Shown piece after piece: positions 22,325 to 30,868 of a stretch of DNA of 46,212 nt. Source of the stretch: a virus; the IMG/VR virus record IMGVR_UViG_3300033986_000111, positions 1-46,212 of that record, one strand, 5' to 3'. Position 1 is the stretch's first letter. Every line of letters begins with the position of its first letter. Position numbers and translations under genes: made by a program. The notes beneath the pieces are model-generated. The model ran no database searches. It had not been told where the DNA came from and worked only from the letters and a program-made list of their open reading frames with translations.

Positions 22325-23773
22325 ATGGCAGGCGGAACTTGGAGCCCAACGGAAGCGAAAGTCAGACCTGGCTTTTACATGAATTTTGTGGCCGCTGCTC
22401 TGGCTGCTATCCAACCCGGAGCGCGGGGCATTGTGGCCATCCCTGTCAAGGCTAACTGGGGACCGGCCAAACAGATTGTAGAGATAACAGATGAAAAAGG
22501 CTTGATTGACACCTACGGTGTGGATGTGGATGGCGGCTTCACTGCCTATAATTCCATCCGGTTAGCCCTTTTGGGCGGAGCAAAAACTGTCCTGGGATAC
22601 AGAGTGGTAGATAGTGCTGCGGCAAAAGCCTCCATCACCCTGAAAGATACCGCAGGAACTCCGGCTAATATTCTAACTTTGACCACGAAATATGAGACAG
22701 CCAGACCGTTTAAGGTTACGGTAAGGGATAACGCCGTAGACCCCACCAACAAACAGGATATCGTTCTCTACGAAGATGCCAAGCAGCTTTATGTGTTTAC
22801 CTTTGCCAAGGGCGCCGGTGTGGTGGATAATGCGGTCGCGGCCATCAATAATGATGCAAACAACAAGTGGATAACCGCCACTAAGGTAGCCGATGGAAAT
22901 AACACCATCGCTAACGTGACCAGCCAGGCCCTTACGGGCGGCAACGCCGGGGTGGGCGGTATTACGAACACCGACTATGTGGATGCTATGTCCGCTTTTG
23001 AGACCAGGCGCTTTAACTTCTTTGCCCTCGACGGTGCTACTGATGCCAGCCTTCAGACCTCGGTCAAGGCATGGATTGAGCGCCTTCGTAGCGAGGGCAA
23101 GGGTGTGGTCGCTGTTATGGGTGGCTCTGTAACTGATGACCAGACACCAGCTACAGCAAATAGCCGCTCCACAGGCTTTAATTACGAGGGCGTGATTAAT
23201 GTCGGTGTAAGTGGCATCATGGACGGCGTCACCTATTCCAGTGCTCAAGTAGCATGCTGGGTGGCTGGGAAGGCTGCAGGCCAGGCATTGAGCGAAAGCC
23301 TGACCTATGCCGTCACGCCTTTCGATGATGTCACCCCAAGACTGACCCATAATCAGGTTGTGGCAGGGCTACAGGCAGGAACGCTGTTGCTGGTCCACGA
23401 CGGCGAGAAAGTAATTGTGGAACAGGGCATCAATACCCTGACCTCCCTCCGCCAGGGCCAGAACAACCAGTGGAAGAAGATCCGGGCCATCAGAGTCATG
23501 GACGCAATCAATGATGACCTGCTCAAGACGGCCCAGGACAACTATATCGGTAAAGTCAATAACAACGATGACGGCAAGGTGGCTTTAATCAGCGCCTGCA
23601 AGCAGTATATGGAGACACTGGTCAATGGTGGACTAATCGAGAAGGACTTCTCTGTTTACCTTGACCCGGATTATCATCCCGCCCTGGCTGCTCCTGACGA
23701 GGTATACATCAAATGGGATGCCAGGATTGTGGACAGTATGGAGAAAATATTCGGGACCTTTGTGGTGCACTAA
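22325..23773 (+). CDS. contractile tail sheath protein
   Basis: ATG 22325 with AAAAGGAAGGTGAGCTAA upstream. The 482-residue product has the sheath family layout. It starts GGTWSPTEAKVRPGFYMNF, with IPVKANWGPAK and LALLGGAKTVLGYRV in the N-terminal domain, DGATDASLQTSVKAWIERLR in the middle, and a C-terminal domain with KVIVEQGINTLTSLRQG and FRVMDAINDD-like RAIRVMDAINDDLL. It is XkdK-like. Its presence shows that the tail is contractile. It is followed by the tube gene, with which it would assemble around the baseplate. Confidence 0.93.
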   Translation: MAGGTWSPTEAKVRPGFYMNFVAAALAAIQPGARGIVAIPVKANWGPAKQIVEITDEKGLIDTYGVDVDGGFTAYNSIRLALLGGAKTVLGYRVVDSAAAKASITLKDTAGTPANILTLTTKYETARPFKVTVRDNAVDPTNKQDIVLYEDAKQLYVFTFAKGAGVVDNAVAAINNDANNKWITATKVADGNNTIANVTSQALTGGNAGVGGITNTDYVDAMSAFETRRFNFFALDGATDASLQTSVKAWIERLRSEGKGVVAVMGGSVTDDQTPATANSRSTGFNYEGVINVGVSGIMDGVTYSSAQVACWVAGKAAGQALSESLTYAVTPFDDVTPRLTHNQVVAGLQAGTLLLVHDGEKVIVEQGINTLTSLRQGQNNQWKKIRAIRVMDAINDDLLKTAQDNYIGKVNNNDDGKVALISACKQYMETLVNGGLIEKDFSVYLDPDYHPALAAPDEVYIKWDARIVDSMEKIFGTFVVH

Positions 23774-23786
23774 GGAGGTGGCATAG

Positions 23787-24227
23787 ATGCCTGAACTGGA
23801 TGTTAGTCGCGTAATCAATGGCACATATGGTGAGGTATGGATGGACGGAAAGTGGTTGAGCAACTTCAACCATTTAGAGGCAAACGTTGAAATCCAGAAA
23901 GCCGAGCTGAAAATATCCGGCAACCGCTGGACCAAACGTAAAGTTACCGGGCTAAATGGCACGGGCACCATTTCTGGTTTCAAGGTCACCAGCGAGCTGA
24001 TTCAGCTTAACACACCAATGGCAGACAGCGCCAATCCCGCAGTAAGGGTTGAAATCATCAGCAAGCTGGCCGACCCGGAAGCATATGGATATGAGCGCAT
24101 CAGGCTGAAATACGTCATGTTCGACCGTATTCAACTGGCTAACTGGACAGCTGGTGAGACGGTCAATGAGGAATGGCCATTTACATTCGAGGACTACGAG
24201 CTTCTCGATCCGATTGTCCAGAGTTAA
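23787..24227 (+). CDS. tail tube protein (XkdM-like)
   Basis: ATG 23787 with AAGGAGGTGGCATAG upstream. The 146-residue product matches the XkdM tube family: INGTYGEVWMDGKWLSNFNH at the start, VEIQKAELKISGNRWTKRK, GTGTISGFKVTSELI, YERIRLKYVMFDRI and WPFTFEDYELLDPI at the end. It forms the inner tube inside the sheath. Gene order sheath-tube-chaperone-tape measure is preserved. Confidence 0.92.
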   Translation: MPELDVSRVINGTYGEVWMDGKWLSNFNHLEANVEIQKAELKISGNRWTKRKVTGLNGTGTISGFKVTSELIQLNTPMADSANPAVRVEIISKLADPEAYGYERIRLKYVMFDRIQLANWTAGETVNEEWPFTFEDYELLDPIVQS

Positions 24228-24241
24228 AGGGGGAGTAAATC

Positions 24242-24649
24242 ATGGATACAAATAAACCCATGACCGAAGAGGAAATCCTTGAACGTCTACTGGATGCGGA
24301 CCGGGTACCGGAGAGAACAGTCAAAATCGAGCGCCTGGGCATTCCGGTAACAATCCGGGGCTTAACCGGTAAAGCAGTATTTCAAATTCGCGAGCAGTGC
24401 ACTCATCGCACCAATAAACGTGGTCAAACCATCGAGACCCTGGACGAGGAGCAGTTTAATTGTCGCCTAATAGCTGCGGCCACGGTATCACCTAAGTGGG
24501 ACCACCCTCGCCTTCTCGAGAAGTACAATGCCAGCGGTGCGGAGGAAGTTGTGAAACGCATCTTGCTGGCCGGTGAGCTGGCTGCTTTGGGTGATGCTGT
24601 ATTGGATATTTCCGGCTTCAATGAGGAGCTGGAAGAAGTAAAAAACTAA
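24242..24649 (+). CDS. tail assembly chaperone, short form (XkdN-like)
   Basis: ATG 24242 with GGGGGAGTAAATC upstream. The 135-residue product opens MTEEEILERLLDADRVPERT and has VKIERLGIPVTIRGLTGKAV and FNCRLIAAATVSPKWDHP, as in XkdN-type chaperones. These bind the tape measure and help tube polymerisation. The zero-frame stop (TAA 24647-24649) follows directly after an A AAA AAC heptamer, so this is the short product of a probable programmed frameshift pair. Confidence 0.88.
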   Translation: MDTNKPMTEEEILERLLDADRVPERTVKIERLGIPVTIRGLTGKAVFQIREQCTHRTNKRGQTIETLDEEQFNCRLIAAATVSPKWDHPRLLEKYNASGAEEVVKRILLAGELAALGDAVLDISGFNEELEEVKN

Positions 24650-24831
24650 TCAAATCGGGCGGGTTGGCTCACCTGGTGCATCAGATTTTTCAGCGCACGG
24701 GCCTCCCGCCTGATGAATTTTGGGCAAAGCCGCGGGGTGCTCAACTGTTCATGCTTGCAAGCACCCAAATTGTTCTTGAGGAAGAACGCCGGCGCGAGAA
24801 AGCGCTTGAGGCCCTGACACAAAGGAGGTGA
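24242..24831 (+). CDS. tail assembly chaperone, long form by -1 frameshift
   Basis: Slippage on AAAAAAC (24640-24646) moves reading to the -1 frame, which is open from the C at 24646 to TGA 24829-24831. It adds 61 residues and gives a product of about 196 residues. The added domain is coding-like (GGLAHLVHQIFQRTGLPPDE, FWAKPRGAQLFMLASTQIV, then a charged helix). It has no convincing start codon of its own near its beginning. Paired short and long chaperones made by frameshift immediately before the tape measure gene are a conserved feature of tailed phages. The frameshift is inferred from sequence. Confidence 0.82.
24640..24646 (+). promoter_or_regulatory. -1 ribosomal frameshift slippery heptamer A AAA AAC
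   Basis: In the zero frame the codons are GTA AAA AAC TAA, so the heptamer is in the correct X XXY YYZ phase and the stop follows at once. The next codon after slippage is CTA at 24646. No strong downstream stem or pseudoknot was worked out by eye; the GC-rich stretch after 24655 could supply one. Confidence 0.82.
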
Positions 24832-24836
24832 ACGGG

Positions 24837-27593
24837 ATGGCCGAAAGTAATTATAGGATTAGCCTGGTATTACGATTACATGACCGCATGACCGCGGCAC
24901 TCCAGAAAATAGACGGGGCTGCCAGCAAGGTTGAGGATAGGGCCAAGAGGCTTGACCGGGTTACGGTCAGCCCTACCGTTCGCCTCATCGACAGGGCGAG
25001 CAAAACAATAAGCCGGGTTGGGGGCGGCCTCCATGCTCTTACCTCTCGGACTTGGAATATGACCATCCGGGCCCGGGACATGGCCAGTGGGGTCATCGGT
25101 CGAATTAAAAACAGCCTATTCTCCCTTCAGGGAATGTTCGCGGTAGCTCTGGGTGCTTTAGGAGCTAGCAAGTTGTGGGACGCAACAGCAGGTGCAGCTA
25201 TGATATGGGAAACCCAAGCGGTGAGCATGGAGCACTGGCTGAAAGGCAACAAGGCCCTAGCCCGAGAGGTCACCGGCTGGCTTGAACGCTTTGCTGCAGC
25301 TACACCATTCGAGATGGAGGACCTTTTTCCTTCCATGACCAGGGCTATCGGTATCAGTGAAGGCGACGTAAAAATGGCCGAACGAATGGTTAAACTGGCG
25401 GCAGATATGGCCGGCCTTACCCCAGGCAAGACGGTCCAGGATGCTATGGAAGCCCTGGCCGACGCTCAGATGGGTGAGTTCGAGCGCCTAAAGGAATTCC
25501 AAATGAAGATGACCCAGGAGGAATATAAAAAACTAGGCGGATTCGTCGGTTTCTTGGAGGAAGCCGAGAGGCGTTTCGCTGGCGGTGCCGAGAAGTTAAG
25601 CCAGACGGCCCTTGGCCGACTGTCCACCATCACGGATACGGTTAAGACCTTTTTCCGGCAGACTGGTATCGGTATTCTCGAAGCCATGAAACCACGCCTT
25701 GATAGAGTCACAGAGTGGTTCGGCAAAAATGAGGATACTGTGGAGCGGTGGAAAACATCCCTGATGAGATTCGGGCGCGAAGGTGCCGAGCAAGTGTTTA
25801 GCTTTTTTGAGCGTGCCTTTGCCCGCCTGGGCCGTATCCTGGATGACCCGAAGTTTCAACAACTGGACTTCTGGGGAAAGGTTAAGTTTATAATTGACGA
25901 CATCTCGGCTGGCATCAAAGATTGGCTTGATTCCGGTGGACGTGACAAAATTGTTGCTGTTGGACGGGAGATCGGCGGGTTCTTGTTCTCAGGCATTAAG
26001 ATGGGGGTCACTGAAGCACTCAAAGGTCTGGGCAAGTTAAACTTGGAGGCCATTCGGAAACCGACTGCCGAGAATATTGGCAGTGCAGCTCTGGCAGACA
26101 TTTTGGCAATCAGCGCAGGTAGCGCATTGCTTAGTCCGGTTTTCCGCCTCGGTGAAGGGGCCATCGGTCTTGGTAGGCGTATCCTGGGACGCGGCGTAGC
26201 CGCAGGTGTTGCTGCAGAAGCAGCGGCGGAAACAGCAGCAACGGCGGCGACAGCAGCTAAAGGCATAAACATTGGCCAGATCCTCCGTGACCTGTTTGTC
26301 AATCCGGCCAGCAAGCGGGCGCTTGAGCCGCTCAAAAGGATAGTAATCCCTGGAACGCCAGAACAGGTATTCCATTACCGCGGATTCTTACCAGGTGGAC
26401 CGACAGTTGAAGCGTTTAGAATACCAGGAACGGCTGCAAAGACTGTTGGCGGCGGCTGGGCGCCTTTGCGCTATATCGGCATGTTTGGAAAGGTTGGGGA
26501 CTTTCTTTCAAGGTGGGCCCTACCCATTACGCTTGCTACTGGAGCGGCCGAGGTCGCCTTTGCTCGCCCGGAAGACCGGCTGCAGACAGGCCTGAAAGTT
26601 GGTGGCCGTATTGCAGGTGGGATGGCCGGAGCATCTCTTGGAGCAAAGGCAGGGGCTGCCATAGGAACATTCTTCGGGCCAGGTATAGGAACGGCTATCG
26701 GTGGAGCTATAGGCGGCCTGGGCGGTGGCATACTCGGCGCCTTAGGTGGCGAGGCTATAATACAGCGGCTCTCCGGCATGCTGGATATGGTTGATTTTAG
26801 CTCCCTGAAAGAAAAGGCAATTTCGTGGATTAAAGAATTGCCTGGGGAGGTTGCTGAACACCTCGGATATATTGCGGGTTACGCAGTCGAAAAACTGAGC
26901 CAACTTCCTGGAGTGTTCAGCGAGTGGTTCCAGCAGGCAAAAGACAGCGCTATTCAATGGATTATGGGACTACCTGACCAAATTGCTGGTTTTGTCGAAA
27001 GCATACCTGGTAGGGTGTCTGCTGCCATAGAAAGTGTGAAAGATGCCTTTTTGTCGCTAGGTAAAGCTATTCCTGAAGCCATAGTAGGAGGGTTTAACTG
27101 GGCCAAGGAACGCATAGGCGCTGCTGGTCAGTGGATTATCGATAAAGCTATGGCCGGTGTCGAAGCGGCCAAGAGCCTGGGCAAACGTCTGGTAGAGGGG
27201 TTCGAAGCAGGACGGCAAGCTGCCAAGGAACCTGTAACAGCCCACGCACTGGGTGGCATCCTCACCAGGCCCCATCTGGGTCTGGTAGCTGAAGCCGGCC
27301 CAGAGGCGGTTATTCCCCTCTCTGCTCGTTTACGACCGCGGGCTCTGGAGCTGTGGAGGGAAACCGGACGCAGGTTGGGTGTGCAGCAGTTCGAATTCGG
27401 CGGGTTTACGGCTCCGGTGGCTGTAGCTGGTGGAGGCTTAGGTGCGCCTACGGTCAACCTGAACTTTGACCTTGCTGGGCTGGTTGGGCAGATTACGGTT
27501 CAAGGGCGAGACGACCTTGAGCAAGCTGCTGACCAAATCGCAGCCGTCATCGCGACGAAATTAAAGGCCATTTTCTACAATTTGCCCGGTTAG
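24837..27593 (+). CDS. tape measure protein
   Basis: ATG 24837 has AAAGGAGGTGAACGGG upstream; the in-frame GTG at 24828 is inside that ribosome site. The 918-residue product has a helical N-terminus (RLHDRMTAALQKIDGAASKV). A tail-tape region contains TAGAAMIWETQAVSMEHWL-like and TPGKTVQDAMEALADAQMG segments. An Ala-rich stretch lies near 460-480 and a Gly-rich, membrane-like segment near 600-650. The C-terminus GGILTRPHLGLVAEAGPEAV (about 803-822) is the standard tape measure ending. It sets tail length and enters the membrane at injection. At about 0.15 nm per residue the tail would be near 140 nm, an inference. Confidence 0.92.
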   Translation: MAESNYRISLVLRLHDRMTAALQKIDGAASKVEDRAKRLDRVTVSPTVRLIDRASKTISRVGGGLHALTSRTWNMTIRARDMASGVIGRIKNSLFSLQGMFAVALGALGASKLWDATAGAAMIWETQAVSMEHWLKGNKALAREVTGWLERFAAATPFEMEDLFPSMTRAIGISEGDVKMAERMVKLAADMAGLTPGKTVQDAMEALADAQMGEFERLKEFQMKMTQEEYKKLGGFVGFLEEAERRFAGGAEKLSQTALGRLSTITDTVKTFFRQTGIGILEAMKPRLDRVTEWFGKNEDTVERWKTSLMRFGREGAEQVFSFFERAFARLGRILDDPKFQQLDFWGKVKFIIDDISAGIKDWLDSGGRDKIVAVGREIGGFLFSGIKMGVTEALKGLGKLNLEAIRKPTAENIGSAALADILAISAGSALLSPVFRLGEGAIGLGRRILGRGVAAGVAAEAAAETAATAATAAKGINIGQILRDLFVNPASKRALEPLKRIVIPGTPEQVFHYRGFLPGGPTVEAFRIPGTAAKTVGGGWAPLRYIGMFGKVGDFLSRWALPITLATGAAEVAFARPEDRLQTGLKVGGRIAGGMAGASLGAKAGAAIGTFFGPGIGTAIGGAIGGLGGGILGALGGEAIIQRLSGMLDMVDFSSLKEKAISWIKELPGEVAEHLGYIAGYAVEKLSQLPGVFSEWFQQAKDSAIQWIMGLPDQIAGFVESIPGRVSAAIESVKDAFLSLGKAIPEAIVGGFNWAKERIGAAGQWIIDKAMAGVEAAKSLGKRLVEGFEAGRQAAKEPVTAHALGGILTRPHLGLVAEAGPEAVIPLSARLRPRALELWRETGRRLGVQQFEFGGFTAPVAVAGGGLGAPTVNLNFDLAGLVGQITVQGRDDLEQAADQIAAVIATKLKAIFYNLPG

Positions 27594-27652
27594 TAGGATT
27601 TTCCTGCTCAAATGGCGAAATGTAGCATAATTAATTAGTGGAGGTGTGCTAC

Positions 27653-28357
27653 ATGGCTGTATTAGCAGGATTGCTTACGCTTTTAGGTATGGCTGGGGCA
27701 GCCGTTGCCCTGGTCATGCTGATTGTTCAGTTTATCTTTAAGCGGGGATGGGCCAAGAAAAGAATTTGGACGGTGGGGGCTGTCTCTCTGGCCCTATTCG
27801 TGGTCGGTATGGTAATGGGGGTTTCGTCGGTACCCGAGGGATATGAAGCTGGTCGACAAGCGGCGCAGAACGAAACGGCGGTTAACAAAGTTTCTACGCC
27901 AAATCCAGAGAAAGAACAACCGCCATCCCCGCCCCCTTCTTCTGATAAATTAACGGAAACTACGGAAGCCACAGCGCCAGCGAAGTCTCTGCAAGATCAA
28001 CAAGAGCAAAAAACAGAAGCAGCCCAAGCAGTCAAAAATAAAACCGAGGACATGCTAAAAAACATCGTAGTGACCGTTGAAACTCAAGAGGTTTACGACT
28101 CTAAAGACAGGCAAAAAGCGGTTGTTTGGGTAGTTAACAAAACTGACCATATATTCAGTGGCCAGTTGGATATTATGGTCAAAAGTGGAGAATTTAGCCG
28201 TGGCGCAGAGTTGTTTACGATAACAGATCTTAAACCTGGGCTGCGAACATGGGGCATTATGTGGTTACGTACATCATTCATGGGAGCGGACACAGGACGC
28301 GGGGCCGAACCAAAAGTAACATGGTCAAATGTCGAGTTTAAACAGCCCCAAGAGTAG
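27653..28357 (+). CDS. membrane protein inserted in the tail operon, 234 aa
   Basis: ATG 27653 with AGTGGAGGTGTGCTAC upstream. Two N-terminal membrane segments (about 4-27 and 38-57) flank a basic loop KRGWAKKRIW. A linker rich in Pro, Ser, Thr, Glu and Gln (about 70-130) follows, then a beta-rich C-terminal domain (NIVVTVETQEVYDSKDRQKA, AVVWVVNKTDHIFSGQLDI) resembling a small surface-exposed domain. It interrupts the usual tape measure-LysM order and has a 60-bp AT-rich leader. It looks like an accessory (moron) gene, perhaps acting on the host envelope. The function is not known. Confidence 0.75.
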   Translation: MAVLAGLLTLLGMAGAAVALVMLIVQFIFKRGWAKKRIWTVGAVSLALFVVGMVMGVSSVPEGYEAGRQAAQNETAVNKVSTPNPEKEQPPSPPPSSDKLTETTEATAPAKSLQDQQEQKTEAAQAVKNKTEDMLKNIVVTVETQEVYDSKDRQKAVVWVVNKTDHIFSGQLDIMVKSGEFSRGAELFTITDLKPGLRTWGIMWLRTSFMGADTGRGAEPKVTWSNVEFKQPQE

Positions 28358-28366
28358 GTGATGCAT

Positions 28367-29002
28367 ATGGATTTTTACATCCTGTCTCCCGACGGCCAAG
28401 ACCTCCACTTTCCGGTTAACCCGTCGGAGGTCACGGTTGAGGGAGCAAAGAAAATTGAGACGGTTTCAATTATCAACATCGGCGATGTTGATTTCCCCGT
28501 AGGCGATGAGCTGACGGGGATTTCTTTTAGTTCGTTTTTCCCCCGGGATTATGACCCAAGCTATTGCCAGTACGCGGGAATTCCAAGCCCAGAGGAAGCT
28601 GTGAAGCGCCTTATTACATTGCGGACAGCCGGGAAACCGGTTCGTCTTCTGATCACGGAAACATCGATAAACACACTGGTCCTCATTACCCGTGTTGTGC
28701 ATCGTTATGTAGGTGGAGAGCCCGGAGATATCTATTTTGAGCTAGCCATGCGGCAGTGGCGCGAGGTAAAGGTCAGGAGCATTACCCAGGTAGCGCCAAC
28801 CGCGCCGCCCAGGCCGAGGCCGGACACCAAGCCGGCTCCAAAAATATATGTGGTTAAGCCGGGAGATAGTCTTTGGAAGATTGCCAAACTCCAGCTCGGG
28901 AATGGGGCACGATGGCAGGATATTTACGCTACAAACAAAGGGGTTATAGGCCCTAATCCAAACCTGATCTACCCAGGGCAAAAGCTGGTGATGCCCGCAT
29001 GA
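28367..29002 (+). CDS. LysM tail/baseplate protein (XkdP-like)
   Basis: ATG 28367 with GTAGGTGATGCAT upstream; two earlier in-frame starts (28358, 28361) lie in that ribosome site. The 211-residue protein begins with the XkdP pattern (FYILSPDGQDLHFPVNPSEV, VSIINIGDVDFP, ISFSSFFPRDYDPSYCQY). It ends in a LysM domain (about 160-210: YVVKPGDSLWKIAKLQLG, YPGQKLVMPA). It probably links the tape measure or hub to the baseplate and may touch peptidoglycan. The stop overlaps the next ATG (ATGA). Confidence 0.9.
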   Translation: MDFYILSPDGQDLHFPVNPSEVTVEGAKKIETVSIINIGDVDFPVGDELTGISFSSFFPRDYDPSYCQYAGIPSPEEAVKRLITLRTAGKPVRLLITETSINTLVLITRVVHRYVGGEPGDIYFELAMRQWREVKVRSITQVAPTAPPRPRPDTKPAPKIYVVKPGDSLWKIAKLQLGNGARWQDIYATNKGVIGPNPNLIYPGQKLVMPA

Positions 29003-29997
29003 TTACCCCTGGCCTAATAACTTATGATGTAGTTCTTGCAGATAAATGGTCGCTGAAGGAGATTGTAGAGAGTATTTCTATCGAGGAAAGTCTGGACGAG
29101 ATAGCAGCGAGGGCCACAGTTGTGATAGCAGTTACTCCAGATTTTCCGGGCATTGCTCCGGGTCAGGCCATGCGCGTGAGCGGCGTACCCTTCGGTGGTA
29201 ATACTATGGCGGTATTGTTGGACGGAGTGATATGGGAATGTGACTCGGTCACTCGAGGGCAAAAGCACCTTACGGCCACCGTATATGACCGAAGCATTTA
29301 TTTAGCCCGAAGCGAGGACGAATACCTATTCCCTGCTGGGCAGACGGCTACTCAGAGACTGAAACGATACGCTGCAGACTGGGGTATCCCTTTGGGCCAG
29401 GTAGCAGACACCGGTGTCATCCTTGCGAAGGCTGTTTACAGGGCGCAACCCATTTACAATATGTTACTCGCCGACTTACGGGAGACTGTAAATAAGGGTG
29501 GCGGGATGTTTCGACCCAGAATGGTCGGCACCACCCTAGACCTGGTGACTCTGGGGAGCAACCGGACAGTATGGGTCCTGGAAGCCAATCAGAGCGTCGA
29601 AGAAATCAATCAGCATCGTAGCTTAGAAGGGGCCGTCACGCAAGTGAAGGTCCTTGGAGCTGCACCAGAGGAAGGCCGTTCACCTGTCCTCGCGTTGGAA
29701 AAAGGCGAGACTGCCAAGTACGGCACTCTTCAGCGTGTTATCCAGGACCCGAAAATCACCACTGCCGCAGCTGCAAAGGCAGCGGCCAAAGAAATGCTGG
29801 TGGGCGCCCAGGAAACCATCACGGTCACAGCTTTGGACATAAATACCATTCGCGCCGGCGACAAGGTCCAACTCAATGGCATGGACCTCCTGGTCGCGTC
29901 AGTTCGGCATAACCTTGGAAGTCCTGGACACATGACCTTAGAATTGGCAGCGGAAAGCTACATAAGGAGGCGGTATTATGCCAAGGGACCCGTATAA
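28999..29997 (+). CDS. tail hub protein (XkdQ-like)
   Basis: ATG 28999 overlaps the previous stop. The 332-residue protein matches the XkdQ/YqbQ hub family. It contains YDVVLADKWSLKEIVESISI, the GTL-type DLVTLGSNRTVWVLEAN, VKVLGAAPEEGRSPVLALEK and the C-terminal ITVTALDINTIRAGDKVQL. Such proteins form the gp27-like ring at the top of the tail tip. It lies in the conserved order LysM-hub-DUF2577-DUF2634-baseplate J. Confidence 0.88.
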   Translation: MITPGLITYDVVLADKWSLKEIVESISIEESLDEIAARATVVIAVTPDFPGIAPGQAMRVSGVPFGGNTMAVLLDGVIWECDSVTRGQKHLTATVYDRSIYLARSEDEYLFPAGQTATQRLKRYAADWGIPLGQVADTGVILAKAVYRAQPIYNMLLADLRETVNKGGGMFRPRMVGTTLDLVTLGSNRTVWVLEANQSVEEINQHRSLEGAVTQVKVLGAAPEEGRSPVLALEKGETAKYGTLQRVIQDPKITTAAAAKAAAKEMLVGAQETITVTALDINTIRAGDKVQLNGMDLLVASVRHNLGSPGHMTLELAAESYIRRRYYAKGPV

Positions 29998-30415
29998 GGA
30001 ACTTGCTGGGCTTATCGAGCAGCGGGCCGCTGGTCACGCGGGCCGGGTTGCCTCTACCCTGCCAGCTGAGCTTGGCACCATCACCCAAACCATGGCCCTG
30101 AAACTTGACCGCTTCCGTCACGAGATACAGGATTATCTTGTGGCCGACTGGGAGTTAAAAATCGAACTTCCACAGGCCTCGAGGGTGATAAAAACAGCGG
30201 CCCCAGTCAACCCAGACGGTAGCGATGTCCCAGGAAGCACCCAATATTCAAGTCTTAGCAGGCTGGATTTCAATGTGCAAGGTATGGGCGATCCGGCCGC
30301 CACGGTAAAGGTCCACCTCAACATGAAAGCTGGCCTTAAACCTGGTGACCGGGTGCTGGTTCTCCCGGTGAACGGAGGGCAGGATTTTGTAGTGTTGTGC
30401 AAGGTGGTGAGTTAA
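29978..30415 (+). CDS. DUF2577 (XkdR-like) baseplate protein
   Basis: ATG 29978 overlaps the hub gene by 20 bases, with TAAGGAGGCGGTATT upstream. The 145-residue product has a helical N-terminus (PRDPYKELAGLIEQRA), then LGTITQTMALKLDRFRHEI, a central LPQASRVIKTAAPVN and a C-terminal VHLNMKAGLKPGDRVLVLPV, the DUF2577 signature ending with a beta-barrel-like strand. Probable baseplate component near the hub or spike. Confidence 0.87.
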   Translation: MPRDPYKELAGLIEQRAAGHAGRVASTLPAELGTITQTMALKLDRFRHEIQDYLVADWELKIELPQASRVIKTAAPVNPDGSDVPGSTQYSSLSRLDFNVQGMGDPAATVKVHLNMKAGLKPGDRVLVLPVNGGQDFVVLCKVVS

Positions 30416-30868
30416 ATGCCATCTCTTTTTCCAACTGAACAGGTAACAGCGGCTCCAGAGGAAACACAGACCAGCCAAGTCAAATATGGCAGGTCTTTTA
30501 TCTTTGATTTTGAACAAGGGGATTTTGTTCTCTCCCCTACAGGCAAGGTGGTGGAAGCAGATGGCGTTGAGGCCTATCGCCAGTGGGCACATAAAACCCT
30601 ACTTACCCCACGGTACCGTCATCCCATTTACTCGCGAAATTATGGGCAGGAATTTGAGGACCTTTTGCGTCGCAATCTTACTCGGGCTGGGAACGAAAGC
30701 GAGATTAAGAGGATGGTTACCGAGGCGCTCATGGTTGACCATCGCACAGCCTCCGTAGGGGATTTTACATTTGATTGGCAGGAGGACACAGTTTATTTCA
30801 CCTGCACGGTCACGACGGCTCAGGGTGAGCAGGTGCAAGTCTCCGGCCAAGTGCAGGGGGTGAGCTAA
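30416..30868 (+). CDS. DUF2634 (XkdS-like, gp25-related) baseplate protein
   Basis: ATG 30416 follows directly on the previous stop, with GGTGGTGAGTTAA upstream. The 150-residue product shows FIFDFEQGDFVLSPTGKVVE, VEAYRQWAHKTLLTPRYRHP and IYSRNYGQEFEDLLRRNL, then a helix IKRMVTEALMVDHR and closing strands. This is the DUF2634/gp25-like sheath initiator, which templates sheath polymerisation at the baseplate. The next gene begins directly after its stop. Confidence 0.88.
   Translation: MPSLFPTEQVTAAPEETQTSQVKYGRSFIFDFEQGDFVLSPTGKVVEADGVEAYRQWAHKTLLTPRYRHPIYSRNYGQEFEDLLRRNLTRAGNESEIKRMVTEALMVDHRTASVGDFTFDWQEDTVYFTCTVTTAQGEQVQVSGQVQGVS

Noticed and set aside
26471-26779. Pro/Ala-rich leftward frame inside the tape measure gene
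   Set aside because: It is the complement of the Gly/Ala-rich membrane-like stretch of the tape measure and has no ribosome site.
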